Shown piece by piece: positions 14,670 to 21,515 of a stretch of 21,515 nt of DNA. The notes beneath the pieces were generated by a model. The model was not told the DNA's origin, made no database searches, and worked only from the letters and a program-made list of their open reading frames with translations. Every line of letters starts with the position of its first letter. Within the stretch, counting starts at the first letter, position 1. Source of the DNA: a bacterium UBP6_UBA1196 (GTDB lineage Bacteria; UBP6; UBA1177); the NCBI GenBank assembly GCA_002310035.1, contig DBYC01000091.1, positions 1 through 21,515 of the forward strand, given 5' to 3'. The translations under genes and the position numbers were made by a program.

Positions 14670-16277
14670 TTATTCAGCCGGTTTTTCGAAAACTTCCTTT
14701 CCGTCAACACATTTCCAGCCCTGTTTTGCGAGTTCTTCGTGGTCAAAGTTGATGCCCTCTTTTGCGCAGTTTGCAAGAAGGAACTCTTCCATCTCTTTGA
14801 ATTTGCCGACTCTCGAGTAAATGAGGGCGGTGTTACCCATCTTTCTCTCTTTGTGGTTGATGTTCGCACCTTTGTTGATAAGAAGTTTAACTATGTCGGT
14901 GTGGCCGTATTTAGCGGCAAGCGCAAGAACATGCCATCCTTCGTAGTCGTATTCCTCGATGTCAACTTTCGGAGCCGTGATGTCTTTCCACTCGGTGTCG
15001 AACGGATTGCGTTCCCACCAGTTTTTGGTTTTCTCGCGCTCTCTCATCTTGTCAAGTTCCTGTTTGGAAAGTCTGACTCTCTTCGTCCAGGTCTTTTTGC
15101 CTTCTTCGATTATGTAGTCAGCAGTTGCGACAAGTCTAGCCTCTTTGCCGGGATCTTTCGGATCGATTTCCTGAGCTACGACATAGAAAAGCGGACCTCT
15201 GACATTTTCGCCGTCAGTCTCTTCAAGCCTTGCCCCTTTGGAAATGAGGAACTTCATAATATCGACATATCCGCCTTCAGCAGCATAGTGAAGAAGGTTT
15301 TTCTGGTCGCGGTCATAGGAAGTTCTTACGATTTTTCTCTGGAAAAGCATGTCGCGCTCTTCTTCTTTCTGTCCGAAAACATAAATTATCGTCTCTCTGC
15401 TCTGCTCTACATCGTCGACGAGAACAGGTGAACCTTTCTGGACAAGCAGTTTGACAAGGTCGAGATCACCGGTTTCGACAGCGTAGAAAAGCTCGGTTTT
15501 CTGGCGGAGATGAACATCTTTCTTATCAAGATTTTCGATGACTTCCTCCATTCCCGGCTGAACTTTGCCTTCGACCTTGAGGACAAGCGGCTTTTCATTG
15601 ATTACGAGAGGTTTCGGCTTCCAGACTTTTGCACCTTTGCCAAGGAGATATTTCGCCAGATCCATTTTGTGCGCCTTCATCGCGAAAATAAGAGCCGAAA
15701 GCTCATATTTATCGGTCGCATTGAGGTCAGCGCCTTTCGAAAGCAGATAGTCAACAAGCTCTTTTGAACCGCTTTGCGCCGCCATCATAAGCGGTGTTCT
15801 GCCGAAGTTGTCAGCCTGAGCGATATCTGCATTCGCGCCGACAAGAGCAGAAACGATTTCCGAATTTCCTTTTCTCGCCGCAGCCATAAGCGGTGTATCT
15901 CCGTCATCACGCTTCGTGTTGACATTCGCACCTTCCTCAATGAGATAAAGGACGACATCCTTTTTGCCTTCCGATGCTGCCATGTAAAGAGCCGTTCTGC
16001 CGCGCTCGTCCTTCGTATCAACAAGAGTTCCTTTGCCGATTTCAGCTTTGACTTTGGAAAGATCGCCTTTCGTTGCAGCTTCGACGATTGCCGGAAGCTC
16101 CTCTTTCGCCTGATCGTCAACAAATTTCGGTTTTTCTTTCTTTTTTGCCTCTTCAGCTTCTTTGTAGGCTTTGTTTCTTTCAGCTGCCTCTTCCATTTTC
16201 TTCATCATCGGATCTTTGCCGTCTCCGCATGCTACAATGGAAAGCAGACAAATCAAAATCACGAAAAATTTTTTCAT
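14670..16277 (-). CDS. Ankyrin-repeat lipoprotein
   Basis: The product has 535 residues from the ATG at 16277. That start is chosen because GGAG (16287-16284) lies 6 nt upstream; a TTG at 16289 overlaps the site itself. A lipoprotein signal ends at Cys17 (CLLSIVAC). Residues 20-60 are a Lys/Glu-rich, probably helical, linker. Then come about eight ankyrin repeats in two groups: GRTALYMAASEGKKDVVLYL, GDTPLMAAARKGNSEIVSAL, GRTPLMMAAQSGSKELVDYL and LSALIFAMKAHKMDLAKYL, then after a gap TELFYAVETGDLDLVKLL, KNLLHYAAEGGYVDIMKFL, WHVLALAAKYGHTDIVKLL and NTALIYSRVGKFKEMEEFL. The middle insert is Lys/Arg-rich. Ankyrin repeats bind other proteins; as a lipoprotein this one is on the envelope, possibly as a binding scaffold or immunity/adhesion partner. 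The partner is not visible. Confidence 0.9.
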   Translation of the reverse strand: MKKFFVILICLLSIVACGDGKDPMMKKMEEAAERNKAYKEAEEAKKKEKPKFVDDQAKEELPAIVEAATKGDLSKVKAEIGKGTLVDTKDERGRTALYMAASEGKKDVVLYLIEEGANVNTKRDDGDTPLMAAARKGNSEIVSALVGANADIAQADNFGRTPLMMAAQSGSKELVDYLLSKGADLNATDKYELSALIFAMKAHKMDLAKYLLGKGAKVWKPKPLVINEKPLVLKVEGKVQPGMEEVIENLDKKDVHLRQKTELFYAVETGDLDLVKLLVQKGSPVLVDDVEQSRETIIYVFGQKEEERDMLFQRKIVRTSYDRDQKNLLHYAAEGGYVDIMKFLISKGARLEETDGENVRGPLFYVVAQEIDPKDPGKEARLVATADYIIEEGKKTWTKRVRLSKQELDKMREREKTKNWWERNPFDTEWKDITAPKVDIEEYDYEGWHVLALAAKYGHTDIVKLLINKGANINHKERKMGNTALIYSRVGKFKEMEEFLLANCAKEGINFDHEELAKQGWKCVDGKEVFEKPAE

Positions 16278-16319
16278 CATTGACTCCAAAAAAATAAATT
16301 GAACACCAAAAACCGCCGC

Positions 16320-16348
16320 TTTATAACAACAAGAATAAATTTTATCAA
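16320..16348 (-). promoter_or_regulatory. Promoter for the ankyrin/lipoprotein unit
   Basis: On the minus strand there is TTGATA (16348-16343), a 17-nt spacer and TATAAA (16325-16320). The expected start is near 16313, about 35 nt before the ankyrin gene's ATG. Confidence 0.6.
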
Positions 16349-16414
16349 TTTTTTTCGCGCGCCTTCATTTTCGCGCCTTCGCCGTCACGGTCATTTTTTT
16401 CGATATTATGATCC

Positions 16415-16472
16415 GCCGCCGTCGATATTTCGAATTTCGAGATTTCGATATTTCAACCAGAACAACGGCGGC
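16415..16472. repeat. Inverted repeat enclosing an 8-nt tandem array
   Basis: The arms are GCCGCCGT (16415-16422) and ACGGCGGC (16465-16472), separated by 42 nt. The interior holds four copies of a GATATTTC-like unit: GATATTTC, GAATTTC, GAGATTTC, GATATTTC (16424-16454). It lies between the M29 stop and the ankyrin promoter. No T-run follows on either strand at the stem base, so it is not a standard terminator. Confidence 0.6.
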
Positions 16473-16482
16473 TATAAAAAAA

Positions 16483-17604
16483 TTATTTAAGATTTTCCGG
16501 GTTCAATGCTTCGAGCTCTGGTAGAACAAAGCGGCCGTCCTTTCTGATGAGAACGTCATCAAAATAGATCTCGCCACCGCCGTATTCCGGAGTCTGGATC
16601 ATGACGAGATCCCAGTGAACGCCTGATTTGTTGCCGTTCGGGCATTCTTCATAGGAGTCGCCAGGCGTGAAGTGGATCGAACCGCAGATTTTCTCGTCGA
16701 AAAGAATGTCTACCATCGGTTTCGTGACATACGGGTTTACACCGATCGCGAATTCGCCGACATACCTTGCGCCTTCGTCGGTGTTGAAGATCTCTTCAAG
16801 TTTCTCGACATCAGAGCCTTCGATCTTGACGATTTTGCCGTCTTTGAAAGTAAGGATGACTTTATCGAATTTCGTGCCGTGGTAAGCGGTCGGAGTGTTG
16901 TATTCGATAACGCCGTTGACAGAGTCTTTGACCGGTGCGGTGAAAACTTCGCCGTCAGGAATGTTGCACTGACCGGAGCATTTGATCCCGGGAAGCCCTT
17001 TGATGGAGAAGGTGAGGTCTGTTCTGCCGGGGCCGAGAAGGCGGACTTTGTCGGTCTTGTCCATAAGTTCCTTGAGCGGATCCATCGCCTTGTCCATTTT
17101 CGCGTAGTCGACCGAGCATACATCGCAGTAGAAGTCTTCGAAAGCCTCGGTGCTCATCGAGGAAGCCTGTGCATAAGAGGGGTTCGGGAAAGCGAGGATA
17201 CACCATTTGGTGTGAGCTACGCGTTGATCCAAATGAACCGGAATAAGATATTTCTGTGTGTTTTTCTTCATCTGCTCGGGTGCGACATCCGAAAGCTCAA
17301 AACTGTTGTTTCTGCCGTTTATCGAAATGTAAGCCTGCATCTTCTTCATTCTGAGAAGGTCGATTTCGCACATCGAGTCAAACCATTCGTCGTCCGCAGC
17401 CTGGAGAAGTTTTCTCTGGATCTGCATGTCGGTGAAGTTGACGAAAGGTCTTCCGCCGGCAGCCTTGACTTCTTCGATCAAAGCAAGAACAAGAGGAAGC
17501 GGCCAGTTGTCCCGGTATTCGATCAGGACATTGTCGCCCGGCTGGACTTTCGTGCTGTAGTTTACAAGATTTTTCGCGATTTTCTGAATTCTCGGATCTT
17601 TCAT
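16483..17604 (-). CDS. M29-family aminopeptidase
   Basis: The product has 373 residues from ATG 17604, which has GGAGGG just upstream; a TTG at 17616 would include that site and is rejected. M29 (AmpS/AmpT/PepS) enzymes are cytoplasmic dimeric metallo-aminopeptidases with two Zn or Co ions. The expected ligands are visible in order: Glu in IPDGEVFTAP, Glu in YVGEFAIGVNP, His in GSIHFTPGDSY, then His and Asp in SGVHWDLVMI. The N-terminal half (NLVNYSTKVQPGDNVLIEY) also fits the family. It removes N-terminal residues from short peptides, consistent with neighbouring proteases. It lies 81 bp after lysS with a possible own promoter at 17643-17670. Confidence 0.93.
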   Translation of the reverse strand: MKDPRIQKIAKNLVNYSTKVQPGDNVLIEYRDNWPLPLVLALIEEVKAAGGRPFVNFTDMQIQRKLLQAADDEWFDSMCEIDLLRMKKMQAYISINGRNNSFELSDVAPEQMKKNTQKYLIPVHLDQRVAHTKWCILAFPNPSYAQASSMSTEAFEDFYCDVCSVDYAKMDKAMDPLKELMDKTDKVRLLGPGRTDLTFSIKGLPGIKCSGQCNIPDGEVFTAPVKDSVNGVIEYNTPTAYHGTKFDKVILTFKDGKIVKIEGSDVEKLEEIFNTDEGARYVGEFAIGVNPYVTKPMVDILFDEKICGSIHFTPGDSYEECPNGNKSGVHWDLVMIQTPEYGGGEIYFDDVLIRKDGRFVLPELEALNPENLK

Positions 17605-17642
17605 TTTTCCCTCCAAAGTTGAATAAAAACAAAAAACGGGAA

Positions 17643-17670
17643 AGTTTATTTGTGACGGTTTTTAAGTCAA
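17643..17670 (-). promoter_or_regulatory. Candidate promoter for the M29 aminopeptidase
   Basis: On the minus strand there is TTGACT (17670-17665), a 16-nt spacer and TAAACT (17648-17643), in the gap between lysS and the aminopeptidase start at 17604. The -10 is weak. Confidence 0.35.
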
Positions 17671-17697
17671 ATAAAGATGAACTCAGGAATAAAAGCG

Positions 17698-19230
17698 CTA
17701 TTTTTCCGGTTTCATCGTCGGGAAAAGAATGACGTCGCGGATGCTCGGCGAATTGGTCAAAAGCATGACAAGTCTGTCGATGCCGATTCCCTGTCCTGCT
17801 GCCGGCGGCATTCCGTATTCAAGGGCGCGTATGTAGTCGCTGTCCATGTCGATCGTTTCGTCGTCGCCAGCTTTTTTAGCTTCGACCTGAGCCGCAAACG
17901 AATCGTACTGCTGTTTCGGGTCATTGAGTTCGCTGAACGCGTTGGAAAGTTCTCTTCCTGCGACAAAAAGCTCGAATCTGTCTGTGTATTCGGGGTTTTC
18001 GTCGTTTCTGCGAGCGAGCGGGCTCACTTCGGTCGGATATTTCGTGATGAATGTCGGCTGGATCAGGTGCTCTTCGACGAAGTTGTCAAAGAATTCCATG
18101 ATGATTTTGTAGCGCGACATTCCTTCAAGCGTTGCCTTGTCGAGACCGTTTTTGACGCCTATTTCAATGAGTTTTTCTCTGTCTTCGAGGTCTTCTTCGG
18201 TGCAGATGCCCGATTTTACGATGCTTTCTTCGACTGTCATTCTGTTCCACGGAGCTTTGAAATCGATTTTCATTCCGTCGTATTCAACTTCAGTCGTACC
18301 GTTTATCTCAACGCAGAGTTTGCTGATCATTTCCTGAGTGAAACGGATCTGGTCTTCGTAAGTCGCATAGGGCCAGTAGAACTCCATCATCGTGAATTCG
18401 GGGTTGTGTTTGAGGTCCATTCCCTCATTCCTGAAGCTGCGGTTGATCTCGTAAACTTTTCCCAATCCGCCGACAAGAAGCCTTTTGAGGTAGCACTCGG
18501 GAGCTATTCTCATGTAAAGCGGGATATCGAGCGCGTTGTGGTGCGTGATGAAAGGTTTTGCAGCCGCGCCACTTACCAAGGGGTGCATCATCGGGGTCTC
18601 GACTTCCATGAAACCCGCGTTGTTCATGTAGTTTCTGATGAAATTTATGATCTTCACTCTCTTTTTGAAAGTCTCTCTGACATCGTCATTCATAATGAGG
18701 TCAAGGTAACGCTGCCTGTAGCGGAGCTCTTTATCGGTAAGTCCGTGAAATTTCTCGGGAAGCGGTCTGATATTTTTGGTGAGAAGCTCCGTTCTGTGAG
18801 CCAAAATCGAGTATTCGCCGGTTCTTGTTACGAAAACTTCGCCTTTTACCCAGACGATATCGCCGACATCGAACGATTTTTTGAATTTCGCGAAATCTTC
18901 ACCGAGAAAATCCTTTGCAAAAAGGACCTGGATCGAAGCAGTCTCGTCTTTCAGGTTTGCGAACGCGAGTTTTCCCATGACTCTGAGGAACATGATCCTT
19001 CCTGCGATCGCGAATTCAAGCGGTTTTCCCGTCTGCTCGAGCTCTTCCTTGGTCTGTGTTTTGCAATATTCAATGACCTTTTCAACTGTCGAATCGGGCG
19101 CGAAAGTATTTGCGTAAGGGTGGATCCCCTCTTCGCGCAGCATTTTAACTTTCTCTTTTTTGCGGGCTATGATTTCGTTTTCATCCATCTGCGGAACCGT
19201 TTTCTGTTCCTGAGCTTTGTTTTCAGCCAT
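17698..19230 (-). CDS. lysS: Lysyl-tRNA synthetase, class II
   Basis: The product has 510 residues from ATG 19230, which has GGAGG 5 nt upstream; the in-frame ATG at 19242 overlaps that site. It charges tRNA-Lys in the cytoplasm. The OB-fold anticodon-binding domain covers about residues 55-175 (AIAGRIMFLRVMGKLAFANL). The class II catalytic domain follows, with motif 1 near KRVKIINFIRNYMNNAGFMEVETP, motif 2 in FRNEGMDLKHNPEFTMMEFY and motif 3 in GQGIGIDRLVMLL near the C-terminus, which ends DVILFPTMKPEK. The length and order match bacterial LysS, with no sign of damage. The antisense strand is open for over 500 codons across this gene, a codon-bias artefact. Confidence 0.97.
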   Translation of the reverse strand: MAENKAQEQKTVPQMDENEIIARKKEKVKMLREEGIHPYANTFAPDSTVEKVIEYCKTQTKEELEQTGKPLEFAIAGRIMFLRVMGKLAFANLKDETASIQVLFAKDFLGEDFAKFKKSFDVGDIVWVKGEVFVTRTGEYSILAHRTELLTKNIRPLPEKFHGLTDKELRYRQRYLDLIMNDDVRETFKKRVKIINFIRNYMNNAGFMEVETPMMHPLVSGAAAKPFITHHNALDIPLYMRIAPECYLKRLLVGGLGKVYEINRSFRNEGMDLKHNPEFTMMEFYWPYATYEDQIRFTQEMISKLCVEINGTTEVEYDGMKIDFKAPWNRMTVEESIVKSGICTEEDLEDREKLIEIGVKNGLDKATLEGMSRYKIIMEFFDNFVEEHLIQPTFITKYPTEVSPLARRNDENPEYTDRFELFVAGRELSNAFSELNDPKQQYDSFAAQVEAKKAGDDETIDMDSDYIRALEYGMPPAAGQGIGIDRLVMLLTNSPSIRDVILFPTMKPEK

Positions 19231-19268
19231 TTTTTCCTCCATTAAGACTGCTCTAAAAAAGCCGCGGT

Positions 19269-19296
19269 ATTTTAAGGATTTTCAAAAAAAATGCAA
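19269..19296 (-). promoter_or_regulatory. Candidate promoter for lysS
   Basis: On the minus strand there is TTGCAT (19296-19291), a 16-nt spacer starting with a T-tract, and TAAAAT (19274-19269). It is about 40 nt upstream of the lysS ATG. Confidence 0.45.
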
Positions 19297-19356
19297 GGGC
19301 AGTTAAAGCGGTAAATTTTGTGATTTTGTCTGATTGTGCGTGCTTCTCTCTTTTGT

Positions 19357-19418
19357 GGTCAAAATTTTTGACCGCAAAACCAGTTCATGTTTTGATTTTT
19401 AAAGTCGCAAATTGCGAC
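19357..19418. repeat. Two odd-length palindromes, operator-like
   Basis: GGTCAAAA-T-TTTTGACC (19357-19373) has 8-bp arms and GTCGCAA-A-TTGCGAC (19404-19418) has 7-bp arms. Both have a single central base, both begin with GTC and end with GAC, and both lie in the spacer upstream of lysS. They look like dimeric regulator sites, or like small hairpins; no adjacent regulator gene is present. Confidence 0.6.
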
Positions 19419-19535
19419 CTCGATCCAGATAAAAGGTTAATTCAGCGTGGATCAAAGAGATTTTGAAGAGATCAAGAGGTTGTTTTGTGAAACCGTGCGC
19501 TAATCAGCGTTGCGGATGCAGCGGACTTTTTTAAA

Positions 19536-20227
19536 TCACTGATTTTCCCACACAGGCAATTTTTCCCAATCAGCGGGGAACCCCATTTCTTTGAGTGTCA
19601 GAAGGCGATGCCTGTCATTCAGCAGTGATATCAGATTCTTTTCAAACGAATTGCCGGGACTAAGAATGTCGGCAATATATTTTACGGCACAGAGAAGAAC
19701 AAAAATCTTGTTGTGTTCCAATTTTTCGGTATCGGGCTTCATTAAAAACGGATTAGTTGTGTTGTAAGAGAGTTTCAGATGAATGGAGAATCTTCTGTTC
19801 CAGATTCTGCTGTGATGGGCACAGCAGTTCCGCAGGTTTGAAAAAGCATGAAGCCAGTTTGAAAGAACCTCCTTTCCACCGATTCAAACCACCATGAATC
19901 CGCGGTTGAAACGGAATAAACAAGAGACATTTTAGTGCGGACGGCTATTTCTATTTTTTCGAGTTCGTTAAAAATCAGATTTCTAAGTCTTCGGTCGAAA
20001 ACATAAAGGTCGATAATGTCCTCAAAATGAATATCGTTTCTGATAAAAGCGTGATCAGCTTCTGGATCTTTATTGTTCTGAAACGGATAAGTATAGGCTT
20101 TCAGCCTGTAGCAACCGATGTTTTTCAGATATTTGACAGCTGAATTTTTGTCAGGAAAAATAAGACCGCGTTTTTCAAGTTTTTCTATTTGTTCTTCAAC
20201 TGAAATCGGGGATTTTGTGTATTTCAT
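19536..20227 (-). pseudogene. Abi_2/AbiF-type abortive-infection HEPN gene, internal deletion and frameshift
   Basis: The N-terminal part (ATG 20227) reads MKYTKSPISVEEQIEKLEKRG, IGCYRLKAYTYPF and DLYVFDRRLRNLIFNELEKIEIAVRTKM, which match the Abi_2 family (AbiD/AbiF). This frame runs into a foreign sequence after ADSWWFESVERRF near 19875-19865 and stops at 19775. The C-terminal part continues in another frame: EVLSNWLHAFSNLRNCCAHH, SRIWNRRFSI, then KIFVLLCAVKYIADILSPGNSF and a terminal GFPADWEKLPVW, stopping at 19536. The HEPN ribonuclease motif R-N-C-C-A-H lies at 19832-19812. Family members are about 280-330 residues. The two halves sum to about 230, so roughly 70-100 codons between the parts are missing: the region that in relatives carries the PP.W...E..SFG.LS block. 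A functional product is not expected. Confidence 0.85.
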
Positions 20228-20243
20228 CTGAAATCTGATTCCC

Positions 20244-20302
20244 AAAAAATCGAAGCCCTCTCTGGTGCGCTGATCTTACGGGAAGCGTGAGAGGGACTAT
20301 TA
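20244..20302 (-). ncRNA. Structured small RNA upstream of the Abi gene (AbiF-RNA-like)
   Basis: The predicted transcript begins near 20302 and ends at a T6 run (20249-20244). It folds into an outer stem CCCTCTC (20295-20289) with GAGAGGG (20262-20256). An inner stem CGCT/AGCG encloses the loop TCCCGTAAGATC, with a bulged A on the 5' side and CACCA on the 3' side. The stem is perfectly paired and is followed by CTTCGATTTTTT, so it can also end transcription before the Abi start codon at 20227. AbiF-type HEPN proteins are known to be accompanied by a conserved upstream RNA; I assign this one by position and structure, from memory of that association, not by a search. Confidence 0.65.
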
Positions 20303-20308
20303 GCCAAG

Positions 20309-20336
20309 ACAATACTCGTTTTTATGTTTTTGTCAA
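20309..20336 (-). promoter_or_regulatory. Strong sigma70 promoter for the small RNA
   Basis: On the minus strand there is a perfect TTGACA (20336-20331), a 16-nt spacer and TATTGT (20314-20309), with a long A/T tract upstream (20343-20382) like an UP element. The start would fall near 20302, about 7 nt before the RNA's first stem. Confidence 0.7.
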
Positions 20337-20450
20337 CATCAATTTGAAAAATTTTTAAATTTTATTTAAATATAAAAAACTTGTCGAAGCAAACCTGTCG
20401 TTGCATTGATCTCCCAATGTTTTATCTTCTTAGAATTTTACGTTACTTTT

Positions 20451-21515
20451 TTACCAATTGAGTGTTAAATAAACAGAGTTGTTTGCTGGATTCGTACCAA
20501 AAGATATATTGTACTCTCTTTTTTTAGGAAAAACTGCAGCTCCAGTTATAGTTAGTACAAGCCCTCCAATGAGGCCAACATATCCACCAGAAAAGAGGGC
20601 AATTCCTCCCAGATCGCTCTCAGCATGCTTTTTTGCTCCGTAAAAACATAATCCCCCGGCAACCATAAGAACTGGACCTACAACTACAAGAGATACTGCA
20701 GCACGATATTGTTTGAGGTATTGTTCATATTGTTCTTGAGAATATTGAGAATATCTAGTGTAAGTATCAGGGAATGATGATATTTTTTGTGTCAGCAATG
20801 CTTGAATATTTTTTATTTTCTTTTCTTTAAGAGAAAGTTCTTCTGAATATTCAATTTCTCCGTTTTTGACGACCAGTTTTTTGCTGCAAAGCGGGACTTT
20901 GAATTTACCAGGTGCCTTGCCCACTTTTTTGTCGTCAACAAAAACATCTGCTTCGATGTCATTGCCGCTTTCATCCTGCGCATAGACTTTGATTGCTGAT
21001 TCGCGTGGTTCCAAATTGAGCTTGATCGCTTTTTTCTCTCCGCGTTGGAGGGTAAATGTTTCACCGGAATCATAAAAACAGCTGTCCGAGTGTTCAATTC
21101 TGTGATTTCCAGTGCTTATCACCTTCTCTTTTATCGGGATCTGCCCGATATTTGCGCCGTCAAGCTTGAGAGAAACCGCATAGTTGCCGCTGACTGAGAG
21201 ATATGCAAAGTTAGGTTCAAGCTTGTATTTGATAGTTTTGCCTTCGGTGATTTTTCCTTTTTTGACTTTAGGCACATAGTTTTCTTTCTGCATCTCGATT
21301 TCGTGATTTCCCTGCGTCAACAGTTTTGAACACGGTGTCGATTGACAGATGATTTTGCCGTCCGCAATGACGACAGCACCGCTCGGACTGCTCTCGAATT
21401 TGACGATCGTCTCTTCTCCAGTGCCGATATCCCAATCTTCATCTTTGCCGCCGAAACGCCCCTGCTGAAAAGCGGCTTTTTGTTTTTTGCGTCCGATGAT
21501 CTGGGCAACAATGCT
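20451..21515 (-). CDS. PEGA-repeat envelope protein with two-helix C-terminal module, 5' end missing
   Basis: The frame is open from the window edge, 354 codons to TAA at 20451-20453; a TTG at 21320 is internal, not a start. From the edge the order is: a short basic and Gly-rich segment (AQIIGRKKQKAAFQQGRFGG); then three PEGA-like beta units (FESSPSGAVVIADGKIICQS; SVSGNYAVSLKLDGANIGQI; SGNDIEADVFVDDKKVGKAP), each with a 'V.vDG..vG..P' core and a following GNH/K repeat; then a Tyr/Gln-rich stretch (RYSQYSQEQYEQYLKQY). Two hydrophobic segments (VSLVVVGPVLMVAGGLCFYG and YVGLIGGLVLTITGAAVF) and a C-terminal strand ending YLTLNW close it. PEGA domains occur in surface and signalling proteins; the upstream domain is outside the window. 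The 3' half (about 20451-20860) is clearly AT-richer than the rest. Confidence 0.8.
   Translation of the reverse strand, partial: SIVAQIIGRKKQKAAFQQGRFGGKDEDWDIGTGEETIVKFESSPSGAVVIADGKIICQSTPCSKLLTQGNHEIEMQKENYVPKVKKGKITEGKTIKYKLEPNFAYLSVSGNYAVSLKLDGANIGQIPIKEKVISTGNHRIEHSDSCFYDSGETFTLQRGEKKAIKLNLEPRESAIKVYAQDESGNDIEADVFVDDKKVGKAPGKFKVPLCSKKLVVKNGEIEYSEELSLKEKKIKNIQALLTQKISSFPDTYTRYSQYSQEQYEQYLKQYRAAVSLVVVGPVLMVAGGLCFYGAKKHAESDLGGIALFSGGYVGLIGGLVLTITGAAVFPKKREYNISFGTNPANNSVYLTLNW

Larger units (their letters stand above)
19243..19535. other. Non-coding spacer between lysS and the Abi remnant
   Basis: About 290 bp with no convincing gene. It holds the lysS promoter (19269-19296), two palindromes (19357-19373, 19404-19418), and a short frame GTG 19447 to TAA 19503 encoding MDQRDFEEIKRLFCETVR. 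That short peptide looks like the start of an acetyltransferase (GNAT) and is probably a remnant or chance. Confidence 0.6.

Noticed and set aside
16672..17622. A 316-codon open frame opposite the M29 aminopeptidase
   Set aside because: Same cause; no start signal and no family resemblance.
17677..19245. A 522-codon open frame on the plus strand opposite lysS
   Set aside because: It mirrors lysS exactly, has no ribosome binding site and encodes a Phe/Asp/His-rich sequence of no family. It arises because lysS avoids UUA, CUA and UCA codons in the matching phase.
20451..21320. TTG at 21320 as the start of the PEGA protein
   Set aside because: The frame is open to the window edge and the upstream codons encode a clear PEGA half-unit, so the true start lies outside.

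Overview
The window looks like a chromosomal segment of an uncultured Gram-negative (diderm) bacterium of moderate G+C. Evidence for this is a high density of lipoprotein signal peptides (hydrophobic helix, small residues, Cys, usually at residue 17 to 20), strong GGAGG ribosome binding sites, a secG gene followed by tRNA-Leu, and acidic or Ser/Asp/Gly-rich stalks of the kind common in myxobacterial and other 'deltaproteobacterial' surface lipoproteins. The lineage assignment is inference only; there is no rRNA or other firm marker.

Left part (1-6211). A truncated FAD-dependent amine/amino-acid oxidoreductase gene and a small TM2-domain membrane protein gene run rightward. They abut a leftward run of six closely packed genes: DJ-1/PfpI-like lipoprotein, unknown 103-aa protein, hemW, rnhB, a heavy-metal-binding HMA protein and a secreted subtilisin-like S8 protease. 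Divergent from that run, with its own good promoter, is secG with an unusually long acidic tail. It is followed by tRNA-Leu whose anticodon reads AAG, a wobble-A tRNA expected to need inosine.

Middle (6243-17604). Two rightward envelope genes follow: a CAP/SCP-like protein and a two-helix membrane protein. A long leftward block comes next: M29 aminopeptidase; an ankyrin-repeat lipoprotein; a lipoprotein with a (DSG/DS)n stalk; a sialidase-fold (Asp-box) lipoprotein overlapping it; a large tricorn-type protease lipoprotein; and an M20 amidohydrolase translationally coupled to it. Together with the S8 protease this is a peptide-degrading and cell-surface gene set: extracytoplasmic proteolysis by S8 and tricorn, then peptide and amide trimming by M20 and M29.

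Right part (17605-21515). lysS is followed by about 300 bp of non-coding DNA with two near-identical-style palindromes. Then comes the most interesting locus: an Abi_2/AbiF-type abortive-infection (HEPN) gene broken by an internal deletion with a frameshift, which still encodes the RNCCAH HEPN motif. Directly upstream of it is a compact two-stem RNA hairpin driven by a near-perfect sigma70 promoter (TTGACA-16-TATTGT). This looks like the RNA half of an AbiF-type HEPN/ncRNA defence or toxin-antitoxin module whose protein half has decayed. The window ends in a PEGA-repeat envelope protein (5' end outside) whose 3' half is visibly AT-rich. Its C-terminal two-helix module is shared with the protein encoded at 7044-7625.
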